From Roseovarius arcticus (GTDB lineage Bacteria; Pseudomonadota; Alphaproteobacteria; Rhodobacterales; Rhodobacteraceae): a DNA stretch of 64,000 bases. Each line of letters starts with the position of its first letter. Positions within the stretch are counted from its first letter, which is position 1. Location: NCBI RefSeq assembly GCF_006125015.1, contig NZ_SZZN01000001.1:186001-250000 (forward strand). The letters run 5' to 3'. Shown piece after piece: positions 10,167-19,700 of this stretch. The notes beneath the pieces were generated by a model. The model was not told the DNA's origin and did no database searches. It saw only the letters and a list, made by a program, of their open reading frames with translations. The translations under genes were made by a program, and so were the position numbers.

Positions 10167-11264
10167 TCAAGCGATAGCGACCAGATCCTCGTGATGGGAA
10201 ACGCTGCGGACGTCGCGGCGGCGCAAAATCGGGCGCGCCGTAGGTCCGATTGCCGCCGAGGCCGCGCTTTCATCGCCGCAAGACAGGCCGGGCAAGATAC
10301 GCTCCAGTTCCGCTGAGGCCAGCGGACTCAGTGCAGTCATCGCCAGTGGGCCGGGATAGAAACTTTCGGTGTGCATCCCCTCAGCGATCAGTACCTCGTG
10401 GCGCGCACACAGAACGTGAAAATACTCGACGCGCGACACGCCGTTCGCCACACGCGCGCCCGCACCGGGGATTTCAGCGAGGTGCCGCGCCCTGATGAAA
10501 TTGTCACCCACAGCGACGCAATGCTGCGGTGACACCATGATGTCGCGGGTCAGGCCGTGATGCCCCCGGCGCAATCGGATGGGCCGCATGTTATGCGCGT
10601 CGAGCGCATCGCCTGTAGCCATCTGCGTGCTGCCGATCCATTCGACGGGGCTCGAACCATTGTCGACGGTGGTCAGCAAGTCGCCGGGACAAAGCTGTTC
10701 GATGGCCACGTAGCCGCGCGGCGTCAAAAGGCGCGTACCGCGCGTAAAGCAGACAGCAAAATTGCCCGCCTGCCGATCGCCCGTCAGGCCAATAGACTGG
10801 AAGGGATTTTGGGTCAGATTGCCCAGACTAATTGACTGAATGGGCTTTGCCTCAAGCGCGGTCTGATCGGCGTTGGCTGAAAACTCTGGCGCGAGGTATA
10901 CGTTTCCGTTGGTATCCTGAAAAATGACAGCCGAAATCGAGGCTGTTGTGCCGTCTGTGTAGGTTATGGTCGAATTATAGACCACAGACGCATCAAACGT
11001 CTGGTCCGCCCCACCATCAATGCGAAAAGTCTCGCCTCCGCCGACGGCATTGTTGTTGGTGTCGTACGCGGTCGAGTTTCCGTTCCCAAATCCGGTAGAT
11101 CCGGGCGAAAATTGAACGATACGATTGAAAAGCGGACTGCTGGCGCTGCCGGCTGACGCACCTTGGAGCGAGGCCGCGTTTTCAACCGTGTTGTTTCCTT
11201 CTGTGGGGTCCAACCGAAAGCTGCCGGTGTTTCCCAAATAGAACACATTGAACGTGGTTGGCAT
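10167..11264 (-). CDS. Hint-domain (Hedgehog/intein-like) protein
   Basis: 365 residues. Residues 1-165 are Gly/Asn/Thr/Ser-rich and predicted to be beta-structured, without a classical signal peptide. A Hint_2-type module follows: it starts at the presumed nucleophile Cys in AVCFTRGTRLLTPRGYVAIEQL (split as CFTRGTRLLTP), goes through GDLLTTVDNGSSPVEWIG and MVSPQHCVAV, and ends with ARHEVLIAEGMHTESFYPG. These modules resemble self-processing Hedgehog and intein domains, but most bacterial ones are uncharacterised. In this lineage such proteins are often secreted without an N-terminal signal; that is an inference. A second member lies at 58198-59478. Confidence 0.85.
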   Translation of the reverse strand: MPTTFNVFYLGNTGSFRLDPTEGNNTVENAASLQGASAGSASSPLFNRIVQFSPGSTGFGNGNSTAYDTNNNAVGGGETFRIDGGADQTFDASVVYNSTITYTDGTTASISAVIFQDTNGNVYLAPEFSANADQTALEAKPIQSISLGNLTQNPFQSIGLTGDRQAGNFAVCFTRGTRLLTPRGYVAIEQLCPGDLLTTVDNGSSPVEWIGSTQMATGDALDAHNMRPIRLRRGHHGLTRDIMVSPQHCVAVGDNFIRARHLAEIPGAGARVANGVSRVEYFHVLCARHEVLIAEGMHTESFYPGPLAMTALSPLASAELERILPGLSCGDESAASAAIGPTARPILRRRDVRSVSHHEDLVAIA

Positions 11265-11945
11265 CGCTAGTCCCCGATTCTAATCAATCACAGGTTGTAT
11301 AATAGCAACGCATTGGTGAAATGGCAAAATGTAGTTAACCTACGAGAAACAATGATATAATTGCGATTCTTTTCCGCAGACAAAACTACTTGCACGGGTT
11401 TTCAGTGGGTTGGGGCACCGGCAGAATCAGCCAGAGCCTGTGCATGGAAGTTGGCAGGCCATTAAGCCGTTCTCAGGCTGATTTTGGCCTGCGATTGACG
11501 GACGCTGTTGATACGGCAAAAATGTTGCTTCAGATGTGGCGCGTGGGCCGCGCGGCGCCCTTGGATAGATGCACAGAGGCGCTGAAACCAATTGCGATCT
11601 GCTGCATTGTCCGCTCAGCAAACCCGCGCGACCAACAAACAGTATTCGCCCCCTCCCGTTCGCTTCTCCAATCCGGTAAACCTCGCCTAGACCACATCAG
11701 CGAGTGCAGTCGCATTTGTCGTCATTGCGTCCGGCCTTAGCCTGATGGGGATCGGCGCGGCGTTCTGGGGGTCTGGTCGCAGGCCTCGCGCTGGTTGGCA
11801 TTGAGGCTGCGCGAAATACCTTGCGACGCGCCTGATACGCGCCGCAGACTCTACTTGCACCCCGCCTGCCACAGCCATAGAAAGCCCATGATTTTGACCG
11901 CTGCGGACGCCTCCGCGGCCCGATTGCAATGGATGAGGACGAACA
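11265..11945. other. 681-base intergenic region upstream of tig
   Basis: No convincing gene. The first 100 bases are A+T-rich and probably hold the promoter of the divergent Hint gene. Near 11700-11805 one plus-strand frame reads as a hydrophobic segment (VAFVVIASGLSLMGIGAAFW) ending at a TGA, but there is a stop just upstream and no good start codon, so it looks like a decayed remnant or chance. The tig promoter should lie in the last 150 bases. Confidence 0.5.
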
Positions 11946-13280
11946 ATGCAGGTCACCGAGACCCAGAACGAAGGCCTAAAGCGCGCCTACACAATGCTTC
12001 TGACCGCTCAGGAGCTAGACGCCAAGGTCATGGACAAGCTGAAAGAAGCGCAGCCCGACGTTGAGATGAAGGGCTTTCGCAAGGGCAAAGTGCCGCTTGC
12101 GCTGATGAAGAAAAACTTTGGCCAGAAGGTCACAGGCGAGGCCATGCAAGAGGCCGTCGACGAGGCAATGAAGGCCCATTTTGTGGAAAAGGGCGTTCGC
12201 CCCGCCGCCGAGCCCGCGATGAAGATGACAAACGAGGATTGGAAAGAGGGCGACGACGTCGAGGTCGAAATGTCCTACGAGGCGCTGCCCGAGATCCCCG
12301 ATCTGGACCTGAGCAAACTGAAGCTTGAGCGTCTGAAGGTTGTCCCCGACGATGCCGCAGTTGATGAGGCACTGAAAAACCTAGCCTCCTCCGCGCAGGA
12401 CTTTGACGACCGCAAAAAAGGCTCCAAGGCCAAAGATGGCGATCAGATCACGATGAATTTCGTCGGTAAGGTCGACGGCGAGGCGTTCGAGGGTGGCTCG
12501 GCTGAGGATTATCCTCTGGTTCTGGGCTCCAACAGCTTTATCCCCGGTTTCGAAGAGCAGCTGGTTGGCGTCAAAGCCGATGAGGAAAAGGACGTTACCG
12601 TCAATTTCCCAGATGACTATCAGGCCGAGCATTTGGCTGGTAAAGAGGCCGTGTTCGCCTGCAAAATCACAGCCGTAAAAGCCCCCAAGGACGCCGAGAT
12701 CAACGACGAGTTGGCCACCAAGTTCGGCGCCGAGGATCTGGACGCACTCAAGGGCCAAATCCGCGAGCGGCTGGAGGCCGAGTACGCCGGCGCCGCCCGC
12801 GCGGTGATGAAGCGCGCGATGCTGGACGAGCTGGACAAGATGGTCAGCTTTGAGCTGCCACCCTCGATGGTCGAGCAGGAAGCAAAGCAGATCGCGCATC
12901 AGCTGTGGCACGACGACAATCCTGACGTACAAGGCCACGATCATCCCGAGATCGAGACGACGGACGAGCACAACAAGTTGGCCGAGCGCCGCGTGCGTCT
13001 GGGCCTTTTGCTGGCCGAGCTGGGCCAGCGCGCCGAAATTCAGGTGACTGACCAGGAAATGACGCAAGCGATCATGGAGCAGGCCCGCCAGTATCCCGGC
13101 CAAGAGCGCCAGTTCTTTGAGTTCATCCAGAAAAACCAGCAGATGCAGCAGCAAATGCGCGCGCCTATCTTTGAGGACAAGGTCATCGACTACGTCGCAG
13201 AGCAGGCCAAGGTTTCTGAAAAAGAGATCACCAAGGACGAGCTGCAAGAGGCGATCGAAAAGCTGGACGACGAGGCCTGA
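11946..13280 (+). CDS. tig: Trigger factor, ribosome-associated chaperone and prolyl isomerase
   Basis: 444 residues. Trigger factor docks at the ribosome exit tunnel and shields nascent chains. The ribosome-binding signature [17 protein letters not shown] is at about residues 43-59. The FKBP-type domain is at about 160-245 ([20 protein letters not shown], then [16 protein letters not shown]). The remaining helical C-terminal chaperone domain is of usual length. The gene is followed by a strong terminator and appears to be a single-gene unit; clpP/clpX are not adjacent. Confidence 0.98.
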   Translation: MQVTETQNEGLKRAYTMLLTAQELDAKVMDKLKEAQPDVEMKGFRKGKVPLALMKKNFGQKVTGEAMQEAVDEAMKAHFVEKGVRPAAEPAMKMTNEDWKEGDDVEVEMSYEALPEIPDLDLSKLKLERLKVVPDDAAVDEALKNLASSAQDFDDRKKGSKAKDGDQITMNFVGKVDGEAFEGGSAEDYPLVLGSNSFIPGFEEQLVGVKADEEKDVTVNFPDDYQAEHLAGKEAVFACKITAVKAPKDAEINDELATKFGAEDLDALKGQIRERLEAEYAGAARAVMKRAMLDELDKMVSFELPPSMVEQEAKQIAHQLWHDDNPDVQGHDHPEIETTDEHNKLAERRVRLGLLLAELGQRAEIQVTDQEMTQAIMEQARQYPGQERQFFEFIQKNQQMQQQMRAPIFEDKVIDYVAEQAKVSEKEITKDELQEAIEKLDDEA

Positions 13281-13311
13281 TTTTCAGGCGACCGGCTATT
13301 TTAGATTGGAA

Positions 13312-13341
13312 GGAGCGGGCCGAAAGGCTCGCTCCTTTTTT
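13312..13341 (+). terminator. Rho-independent terminator of tig
   Basis: A 10-bp stem (13312-13321 with 13326-13335, one G-U pair) closed by a GAAA tetraloop and followed by TTTTTT at 13336-13341. It sits 31 bases past the tig stop codon. Confidence 0.93.
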
Positions 13342-13381
13342 CTTTGACGTGCAGCGCTGAAATTGTCCGGCTTAGCGCGTA

Positions 13382-15100
13382 CTACTCGCGCACGCCTGAA
13401 AACCGCGCCTGCCAGTCTTCGCGCTGCTCATCGGTGATCTTGGCGAATGCCACTTCTGGCACGGTAAACGCATGGCCGGGTTTCAGTACATTCAGGGCGG
13501 CGGGCACATCGTCCGGCCAACTGTCGTCGTCGGTCTGCATTGCCGCCAACATATCGGCCGCCGCATCCGGGACAAAAGGCGCGCTCAGCACTGCATAAAG
13601 CCGTATTAGATTTAGCGCCAAACGGATCTGCGCCGCTGCCTTATCGGGGTCGGTCTTGAACGTTGTCCAAGGCGCGACCGATTGCAGATACTCATTGCCA
13701 GCCACCCAAATTCCGCGCAATTCGGCGGCAGATTTGCGCACTTCCATCGCCTCCATGTGCTGCTCGTACGCTCGCACGCGGGTCGTGATACTCTCGATAA
13801 GTGCCTGCTCATCGGGTCCAAACTCGCCCGCCTCAGGCACGGCCTCGCCGAATTTTGAGCGGCAGAACTTGGTCACTCGGCTGACGAAATTGCCCAGCAC
13901 GTCTGCCAGATCCTTGTTCACAGATGTCTGGAAATTCTCCCACGTGAACTCCGAATCGCTGGATTCGGGCGCGTGCGATAGCAGCCACCAGCGCCAGTAA
14001 TCGGGCGGCAGGATGTCCAACGCCTGATCCATAAATACGCCGCGTCCCTGCGACGTGCTAAACTGGCCGCCATCGTAATTGAGGTAATTGAACGACTTGA
14101 TGTAATCGACCAGCTTCCATGGCTCGCCCGATCCAAGGATCGTCGCCGGAAAGCTAAGTGTATGAAAGGGAACGTTATCCTTGCCCATGAACTGAGTGTA
14201 ACGGACATCATCCGCGCCCTTGTCGGTGCGCCACCACCGCTCCCACGCGGCATCGTCCAAGCCATGTGCCTCGGCCCATTCCCCGGCGCAGGCGATGTAT
14301 TCGATTGGCGCGTCGAACCAAACGTAGAAAACCTTGCCTTCCATCCCCGGCCATGGCGCATCGCCGCGACGCACAGGAATGCCCCAGTCCAGATCCCGTG
14401 TGATGCCGCGATCCTTCAGGCCGTCGCCATCGTTTAACCATTTGCGCGCGATGGAGGTGGTCAGGATGGGCCAATCCGCCTTCTCGTCGATCCAGTCGTT
14501 CAGCTGCCCGCGCATTCCCGACTGCATCAGATAGAGGTGCTTGGTCTCGCGCACCTCCAGATCGGTGGAGCCTGAGATGGCGCTGCGCGGCTCAATCAGG
14601 TCCGTGGGGTCCAGCTGTTTGGTGCAATTCTCGCATTGATCGCCGCGGGCCTTGTCATAGCCGCAGTTGGGGCAGGTGCCCTCGATATAGCGGTCGGGCA
14701 GGAACCTGCCGTCGGCGTTCGAGTAAACTTGGCTCTCGCTAACTTCGCGGATCAGGCCCTGATCGGCCAAACGGCCCGCGAAATGCTGCGTCAGTGCATG
14801 GTTTTGCGGGCTGGAGGATCGCCCGAAATGGTCAAAGCTGAGGCGAAAGCCGCGCGCGATTTCGGCCTGCACGCCGTGCATCTCGGCGCAAAACTCAGCT
14901 ACCGGCTTGCCCGCCTTTTTGGCCGCCAATTCGGCCGGCGTGCCATGCTCATCCGTGGCGCATAGAAACAGCACCTCATGCCCGCGCCCGCGCAGATAGC
15001 GCGCATACAGGTCGGCAGGCAGCTGGCTGCCCACCAGATTGCCCAGATGCTTGATCCCGTTGATATAGGGGATCGCAGATGTGATCAGATGCCGTGCCAT
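13382..15100 (-). CDS. metG: Methionine--tRNA ligase
   Basis: 572 residues from ATG 15098-15100 ([20 protein letters not shown]) with GAGG upstream; the frame is open 24 codons further, without similarity. It charges tRNA-Met. The HIGH-type motif is HLGN in the first 20 residues. The zinc knuckle [17 protein letters not shown] near residue 125 has all four cysteines. The KMSKS loop reads QFSTSQGRG, so the usual first lysine is Gln and the second is Thr. The anticodon-binding helical domain follows. There is no C-terminal EMAP extension, as usual for this short class. The 3' end faces the tig terminator. Confidence 0.97.
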   Translation of the reverse strand: MARHLITSAIPYINGIKHLGNLVGSQLPADLYARYLRGRGHEVLFLCATDEHGTPAELAAKKAGKPVAEFCAEMHGVQAEIARGFRLSFDHFGRSSSPQNHALTQHFAGRLADQGLIREVSESQVYSNADGRFLPDRYIEGTCPNCGYDKARGDQCENCTKQLDPTDLIEPRSAISGSTDLEVRETKHLYLMQSGMRGQLNDWIDEKADWPILTTSIARKWLNDGDGLKDRGITRDLDWGIPVRRGDAPWPGMEGKVFYVWFDAPIEYIACAGEWAEAHGLDDAAWERWWRTDKGADDVRYTQFMGKDNVPFHTLSFPATILGSGEPWKLVDYIKSFNYLNYDGGQFSTSQGRGVFMDQALDILPPDYWRWWLLSHAPESSDSEFTWENFQTSVNKDLADVLGNFVSRVTKFCRSKFGEAVPEAGEFGPDEQALIESITTRVRAYEQHMEAMEVRKSAAELRGIWVAGNEYLQSVAPWTTFKTDPDKAAAQIRLALNLIRLYAVLSAPFVPDAAADMLAAMQTDDDSWPDDVPAALNVLKPGHAFTVPEVAFAKITDEQREDWQARFSGVRE

Positions 15101-15184
15101 GCCGCGCCTCGCTTGATTACTTGCGCCCGCTTTAGCGCAAGCGGTGCGGCGGGGCCAGAGGATCGGGGACATAGGATCGGGGCG

Positions 15185-16408
15185 CTAGCCCTTGTCGCGA
15201 AAGCCCCGCGTCAGGCGCCCGACGATAAACGAGGTGCGCGGGCTCCAAACATAGCGGGTCCGATCGGCGCGGGTCGGGCGGACTCGCATCCGGCTGAGGC
15301 CAAAGATGACCAACGCGATATGCGCGGCCGCGATCATGATGAACATCGCAGACGGCCCGTATGCCTCGATCAGTTTTGATGCGGCCAAAGGCGCCGCAAT
15401 CGCCCCCAACGCATAGAAAAACATCAGCGCTGCCGACAGCTCCACCCGTTGGTCATCGCGTGCGAAATCGTTGGCGTGGGCGGCCGAGACCGAGTAAATC
15501 GGAAACGACGTCAGACCAAAGAAGAACGCGGTTAGCATCACACCCTGCGCCGACAGCGCGCCCAGCCATGCGGTTACGACGCAGCTGCATACAGCGGCGA
15601 TAGACAGCCCGATCAGCACATGACGCCGGTCGTATTTATCCGCCAGCCAGCCCACAGGAAACTGCGCCAGCGCACCGCCCAGCACAAAAGCGGCCAAAAA
15701 CCATGCGATCTGCTCTATGGCTAGCCCCACCTGCTGGCCGTAGAGCGGCCCGACCATGCGGAATGTCGCGCTGCTAAGCGCTGCAACTACTACGCCAGCC
15801 GCCGCCAGGGGCGAACATGCGATGGCAAGGCCGGGCCGTAGGCGCGGCGCGTTTGGCGTCTCGGGCTGCTCGGCTGTCGTCAGGGTGATGGGCAGCAATG
15901 CGGCGCAGCAAATCAGCGCCAGCAGGTTGTAGGACACATAGGACGCAGGCTCCAAAACCGAGATCAGCATCTGTGCCACCAGCGATGCGCCCATGTCTGC
16001 CAGCCGGTAGACGCCCATTGCCCGCCCGCGGGTGGCATTCGTGACCTTGGCCTGCAGCCACGCCTCCAGCACAGTATAGCAGCCGGCCACGCACAACCCC
16101 ATCGCGATCCGCATCGCGGCCCATGCGTATGCGTCGATAACCACCATATGCGCGATCAACGACATCGCGCCTGCGGCTGTGAAGGCGGCAAAGGCACGGC
16201 TATGCCCCACTGTGCCCATGAGGCGCGGTGCCCACCAACATCCGATGAAAAAGCCTAGGAAATGCGCCGATCCCAAAAGGCCAATCTGCGAGGTAGTAAA
16301 GCTGAGTGCCAAGCCGCTGAGCGCGTCCAAAGGACCAAGGCCCCCTGACGCCAGTTGCATTAAAATGACCGACAGAAACAGCGCCGCAAAGGAAATCATC
16401 ATACGCAT
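15185..16408 (-). CDS. Major facilitator superfamily transporter
   Basis: 407 residues from ATG 16406-16408 (MRMMISFAALFLSVILMQLA), with AAGGAA upstream. About 12 hydrophobic segments are apparent. MFS loop motifs include GCWWAPRLMGTVGHSRAF between helices 2 and 3 and FPVGWLADKYDRRHVL between helices 8 and 9. The pattern is close to the YcaD/UMF-type drug-efflux subgroup, but the substrate is not determinable. It lies upstream of metG on the same strand, 84 bases apart, and could be co-transcribed with it. Confidence 0.88.
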   Translation of the reverse strand: MRMMISFAALFLSVILMQLASGGLGPLDALSGLALSFTTSQIGLLGSAHFLGFFIGCWWAPRLMGTVGHSRAFAAFTAAGAMSLIAHMVVIDAYAWAAMRIAMGLCVAGCYTVLEAWLQAKVTNATRGRAMGVYRLADMGASLVAQMLISVLEPASYVSYNLLALICCAALLPITLTTAEQPETPNAPRLRPGLAIACSPLAAAGVVVAALSSATFRMVGPLYGQQVGLAIEQIAWFLAAFVLGGALAQFPVGWLADKYDRRHVLIGLSIAAVCSCVVTAWLGALSAQGVMLTAFFFGLTSFPIYSVSAAHANDFARDDQRVELSAALMFFYALGAIAAPLAASKLIEAYGPSAMFIMIAAAHIALVIFGLSRMRVRPTRADRTRYVWSPRTSFIVGRLTRGFRDKG

Positions 16409-16590
16409 TTGTGCATTTCCTTGCCCAGCGCCCCAGCCTGCGGCGAGATTGCACAGCAATCAGGTGAAAGCCAAGCCTGCGCAAGCCTTGCGCCACTTAA
16501 TATCTTCGCGCGGTGCGCCCTTTCACTTTGCGCGTGACGTCGCGCGCCAACGGGTTAGTTTGCGCCGCAAAGGCAAAAGGAAAATTATAG

Positions 16591-17634
16591 ATGAAAATGA
16601 ACGCGCTTGGCCGTACCGGCCTGATGGTGTCCGAGCTGTGCCTCGGCTCAATGACGTGGGGCACACAAAACACCGAGGCCGAAGGTCACGCGCAGATTGA
16701 TCGAGCGCTGGAGTGCGGCATCAATTTCATCGACACGGCGGAAATGTATCCGGTAAACCCCAAGACCGCCGAGACGCAAGGTAGATCCGAAGAGATCATC
16801 GGCACATGGCTGGCCGCCAGCGGTCGACGCCGCGATGTCATCCTCGCCAGCAAAATCTCGGGCGAGGGGATGAAGTATGTGCGCGGCGGCGCGCCGATCA
16901 CAGCGGCAAGCATTCCGGAGGCTGTGGCCGGCTCGCTAAAGCGACTGCAGACCGATCACATAGACCTCTACCAGTTTCACTGGCCCAATCGCGGCAGCTA
17001 TATGTTTCGTCAGAATTGGACGTTCGATCCGTCTGGCCAAAACCCTGCCGAGGTGCTGGATAACATTCACGAGACGCTTGAGGCCCTTGGCCGCGAGGTG
17101 GCACGCGGCACTATTGGCCATTTCGGTTTGTCGAATGAAAGCGCGTGGGGCACTGCCCAATTTCTGCGAATAGCCGAGGCAAATGGCTGGCCTCGCGTTG
17201 CCAGCGCCCAGAACGAATATTCGCTGCTATGCCGCCTCTATGACACGGATCTGGCCGAGCTTAGCGTGAATGAGGATGTCGGCCTGCTTGCCTTCTCGCC
17301 CCTCGCTGCAGGCCTTTTGACGGGCAAATATCAGGGCGGCGCAGTACCCAAAGGCTCGCGCATGTCAATCGTGAGCGATTTGGGCGGGCGCACCACCGAC
17401 CGCGCCTTTGTCGCCGCGCAGGCCTATCTCGATATCGCGGCCCGTCACGGCCTCGACCCCGCTCAGATGGCGCTGGCCTGGACGCTGACACGGCCCTTTA
17501 TGGCTTCGTCGATCTTTGGCGCCACCACTATGGCGCAACTGGACGTGGCGCTGGGCGCCGCCGACATCTCTCTTTCCGATGAGATAATGCGCGAGATCGA
17601 CACAGCCCACCGCGCAAACCCGATGCCTTACTGA
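16591..17634 (+). CDS. Aldo/keto reductase, Tas-like
   Basis: 347 residues with AAAGGAAAA upstream of the ATG. It is an NADPH-dependent (beta/alpha)8-barrel reductase. The start KMNALGRTGLMVSELCLGSMTWG and the block INFIDTAEMYPVNP (catalytic Asp and Tyr) follow the family, while DHIDLYQFHWPNR carries the conserved His. MASSIFGATTMAQLD near the end is the cofactor phosphate site. The resemblance is to E. coli Tas-type proteins; the physiological carbonyl substrate is unknown. The 3' end overlaps that of the convergent XRE regulator by 7 bases. Confidence 0.92.
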   Translation: MKMNALGRTGLMVSELCLGSMTWGTQNTEAEGHAQIDRALECGINFIDTAEMYPVNPKTAETQGRSEEIIGTWLAASGRRRDVILASKISGEGMKYVRGGAPITAASIPEAVAGSLKRLQTDHIDLYQFHWPNRGSYMFRQNWTFDPSGQNPAEVLDNIHETLEALGREVARGTIGHFGLSNESAWGTAQFLRIAEANGWPRVASAQNEYSLLCRLYDTDLAELSVNEDVGLLAFSPLAAGLLTGKYQGGAVPKGSRMSIVSDLGGRTTDRAFVAAQAYLDIAARHGLDPAQMALAWTLTRPFMASSIFGATTMAQLDVALGAADISLSDEIMREIDTAHRANPMPY

Positions 17635-18491
17635 GGCATCTCGGCAGCCAGACCGCGCAGATATTCAGGCATCTCGCGGTCGGCCACAGCCGCCTCGCGT
17701 AGCAAGTGATCGAAATGCTCGGTGAGTGCCTGAACCCGCTCGGTATCGCGAAAGGCCATGTAGTTTCGCCCGATATAAACGACCGCCAGCAGCGGGCCAA
17801 ATATCGTGACTGGCGCCGAATAAACGCGACGCGCGTCGAACAGCGATAGGCGCAGGCGCGGATAGAGCTGCTCGGTCACATCAATCAACTGCGCAATTTG
17901 CGCGCGCCGCACGTCCAGCGGCAGGCCGCGATAATACCCCTCGCCGCGCGCGAAGCTTTGCATTTCGCACAGCGGTAGGGCGATCTCATAATCCGATTGC
18001 GCGCTGCGCATCCAAATCAGCCGATCCTCGGACGCGCCGATCACCTGGTCGGTACTGCGCCCCAGATGCGGCTCATATTCCCACTCTAGCATCTCACGCG
18101 TTTTCAGCATGTCGGGTAGGGCGGCGGGAACGTGGCGGATTTTGTAGCCCGCAGCCTCCTTGTGCCACTCAAATATCTGCGCATCGACCAACGCGCGCGG
18201 CGCCTCGGTCAGCGATAGCGAATTGGCCAGAATATCCGCCGCCGTTTCGGGCCTGTCAGTCAGCCCCAGCAGCCAATCGGCGGAAATGCCAAGAACCCGC
18301 GCACATTCGCCCACGACCTGCGCATTGGGCAGGCGTGCGCCCGCGCCCGATAGCAGTTGCGACACGGTCGAGCGGTCTACGCCAATAGCACGCGCCAGCG
18401 CGCTCTGACTTAGGCGCCGCATCCCGATCGCTTCGGTCAATCGAGAGCGAAATAGCGTCGATCGGGCTCGCTTGTCAGTTTTAGCCATCAT
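17628..18491 (-). CDS. XRE-family helix-turn-helix regulator
   Basis: 287 residues. The N-terminal HTH (about residues 10-75) reads RLSQSALARAIGVDRSTVSQ, followed by ECARVLGISADWLLGLTDRP, a lambda Cro/CI-type fold. The C-terminal 200 residues look like a globular ligand-sensing or effector domain that I do not recognise. Two start codons are adjacent (18491 and 18488). A perfect GTGATA-N2-TATCAC palindrome lies three bases ahead of the start, which suggests autoregulation. It is divergent from the DUF2061/desaturase pair, a likely second target. Confidence 0.85.
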   Translation of the reverse strand: MMAKTDKRARSTLFRSRLTEAIGMRRLSQSALARAIGVDRSTVSQLLSGAGARLPNAQVVGECARVLGISADWLLGLTDRPETAADILANSLSLTEAPRALVDAQIFEWHKEAAGYKIRHVPAALPDMLKTREMLEWEYEPHLGRSTDQVIGASEDRLIWMRSAQSDYEIALPLCEMQSFARGEGYYRGLPLDVRRAQIAQLIDVTEQLYPRLRLSLFDARRVYSAPVTIFGPLLAVVYIGRNYMAFRDTERVQALTEHFDHLLREAAVADREMPEYLRGLAAEMPQ

Positions 18492-18493
18492 TG

Positions 18494-18507
18494 GTGATAA
18501 CTATCAC
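18494..18507. promoter_or_regulatory. Candidate operator palindrome at the XRE gene start
   Basis: GTGATA (18494-18499), two bases, TATCAC (18502-18507): a perfect 6+6 inverted repeat touching the XRE start codon region. A second imperfect dyad, TGTAG-N11-CTACA, is at 18511-18531. Both lie in the 105-base region between the divergent XRE and DUF2061 genes. Binding by the XRE protein is inferred from position and symmetry only. Confidence 0.55.
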
Positions 18508-18596
18508 AGATGTAGCAGAATGTTAACTACATACGGAATGTTCCACATACGCGCGCCACTATACGACTGAGGCATCACATCACCTATGGAGCATCT

Positions 18597-18809
18597 ATGG
18601 AACGGCCCCGCCGCACATTGGTCAAGGCGATCATCTGGAACATCAGCGGCCTCGCGATAATGAGCATCGTTGGCTATCTGGTAACAGGCTCTGCCGGAGC
18701 AGGCGGTGCCATGGCAGTGATCAACACCGCAATCGGGCTAAGCCTTTATTTTCTTTACGAACGGATTTGGTCGCGAATTACGTGGGGGCGCGTCGATGCG
18801 CAAACCTGA
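18597..18809 (+). CDS. DUF2061 small membrane protein
   Basis: 70 residues, preceded by a GGAGC site. It is the typical short DUF2061 protein: basic start ERPRRTLVKAIIWNISG, two hydrophobic helices and the end ALYFLYERIW-like LYFLYERIWSRITWG. The role is unknown. Its last 14 bases overlap the start of the fatty acid desaturase gene, so the two are translated from one mRNA and the small protein may assist or accompany the desaturase; that link is inference. Confidence 0.85.
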   Translation: MERPRRTLVKAIIWNISGLAIMSIVGYLVTGSAGAGGAMAVINTAIGLSLYFLYERIWSRITWGRVDAQT

Positions 18810-19680
18810 ATGGCCCACTCTGGCGGTGCTGGCTCTGACCTATGCGATCTGGGCGCTGGCGACGACGTGGGCCGCCGAATTCTGGCTGCCGCTGGGCATG
18901 GTTCTGGCAGCGCTCGCCATTGCGCAACATTCATCGCTGAGCCATGAGGCGCTGCACGGCCATCCCTTTGCCAGCGAGCGCGCAAACGTCGCGGCGGTCT
19001 GGCCGTCGCTGGGCCTCCTGGTGCCGTATCAGCGCTTTCGCGCCACACATTTGGCGCACCATAATGATGCGCTGCTGACTGATCCCTATGACGACCCCGA
19101 AACGAACTATCTGGACCCTGTGGTCTGGGCGCGCCTGCCGCGCGCCATTCAACTGGCGCTGATGTTCAATAACACGCTGCTGGGCCGGTTGATTATTGGG
19201 CCCATCGTCGGAATGACCGTTTTTTTGCGTGGCGATTGGCGCGCGATCCGCGCGGGTGACGCAGGTATCAGGCGCGCTTGGCTGGCACATCTTGCGGCCT
19301 TAACGCCTGTTCTGATCTGGGTCTGGGCCGCGCCCATGCCAATCTGGGCCTATCTGGTTGCAGCCTATGGGTCGATGTCCCTGCTGAAAATCCGCACCTT
19401 TCTGGAACATCGCGCCCACGAGCGCGCCAGCGGTCGCACCGTAGTGGTCGAGGATCGCGGGCCGCTGGCCCTGTTGTTTCTGAACAACAATTACCACGTC
19501 GTGCATCATATGCACCCGCAGACTGCATGGTATCGCCTGCCGCACCTTTATGCGCAAAATCGGGCGCACTATCTGGCGCGAAATGATAGCTACGTTTATC
19601 GCAGCTACGCCCAGATTTTTCGCCACCATTTCCTACGCACCAAGGACGACGTGCCGCATCCGCTATGGCCTCGGCCCTGA
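18796..19680 (+). CDS. Membrane fatty acid desaturase / hydroxylase family protein
   Basis: 294 residues with several hydrophobic helices. The three histidine boxes that bind the di-iron centre are present: HEALHGH (about residue 50), HLAHHND (about 85) and NYHVVHHMHP (about 235). These place it in the membrane-bound desaturase family, which inserts double bonds in, or hydroxylates, acyl or related chains using O2. The exact substrate is uncertain. It overlaps the DUF2061 gene and is followed 20 bases later by an EamA transporter gene on the same strand. Confidence 0.92.
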   Translation: MRKPEWPTLAVLALTYAIWALATTWAAEFWLPLGMVLAALAIAQHSSLSHEALHGHPFASERANVAAVWPSLGLLVPYQRFRATHLAHHNDALLTDPYDDPETNYLDPVVWARLPRAIQLALMFNNTLLGRLIIGPIVGMTVFLRGDWRAIRAGDAGIRRAWLAHLAALTPVLIWVWAAPMPIWAYLVAAYGSMSLLKIRTFLEHRAHERASGRTVVVEDRGPLALLFLNNNYHVVHHMHPQTAWYRLPHLYAQNRAHYLARNDSYVYRSYAQIFRHHFLRTKDDVPHPLWPRP

Positions 19681-19700
19681 ATAGAGGGCATGAGGGCGCC

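Noticed and set aside
11700..11810. A hydrophobic plus-strand segment (VAFVVIASGLSLMGIGAAFW) upstream of tig
   Set aside because: It is preceded by an in-frame stop and has no suitable start codon, so it is not called as a gene.
12381..13247. A 288-codon open frame antisense to tig
   Set aside because: It lies wholly opposite the trigger factor gene, is Leu/Val/Asp-rich in the way expected from the complement of a high-G+C gene, and shows no motif.
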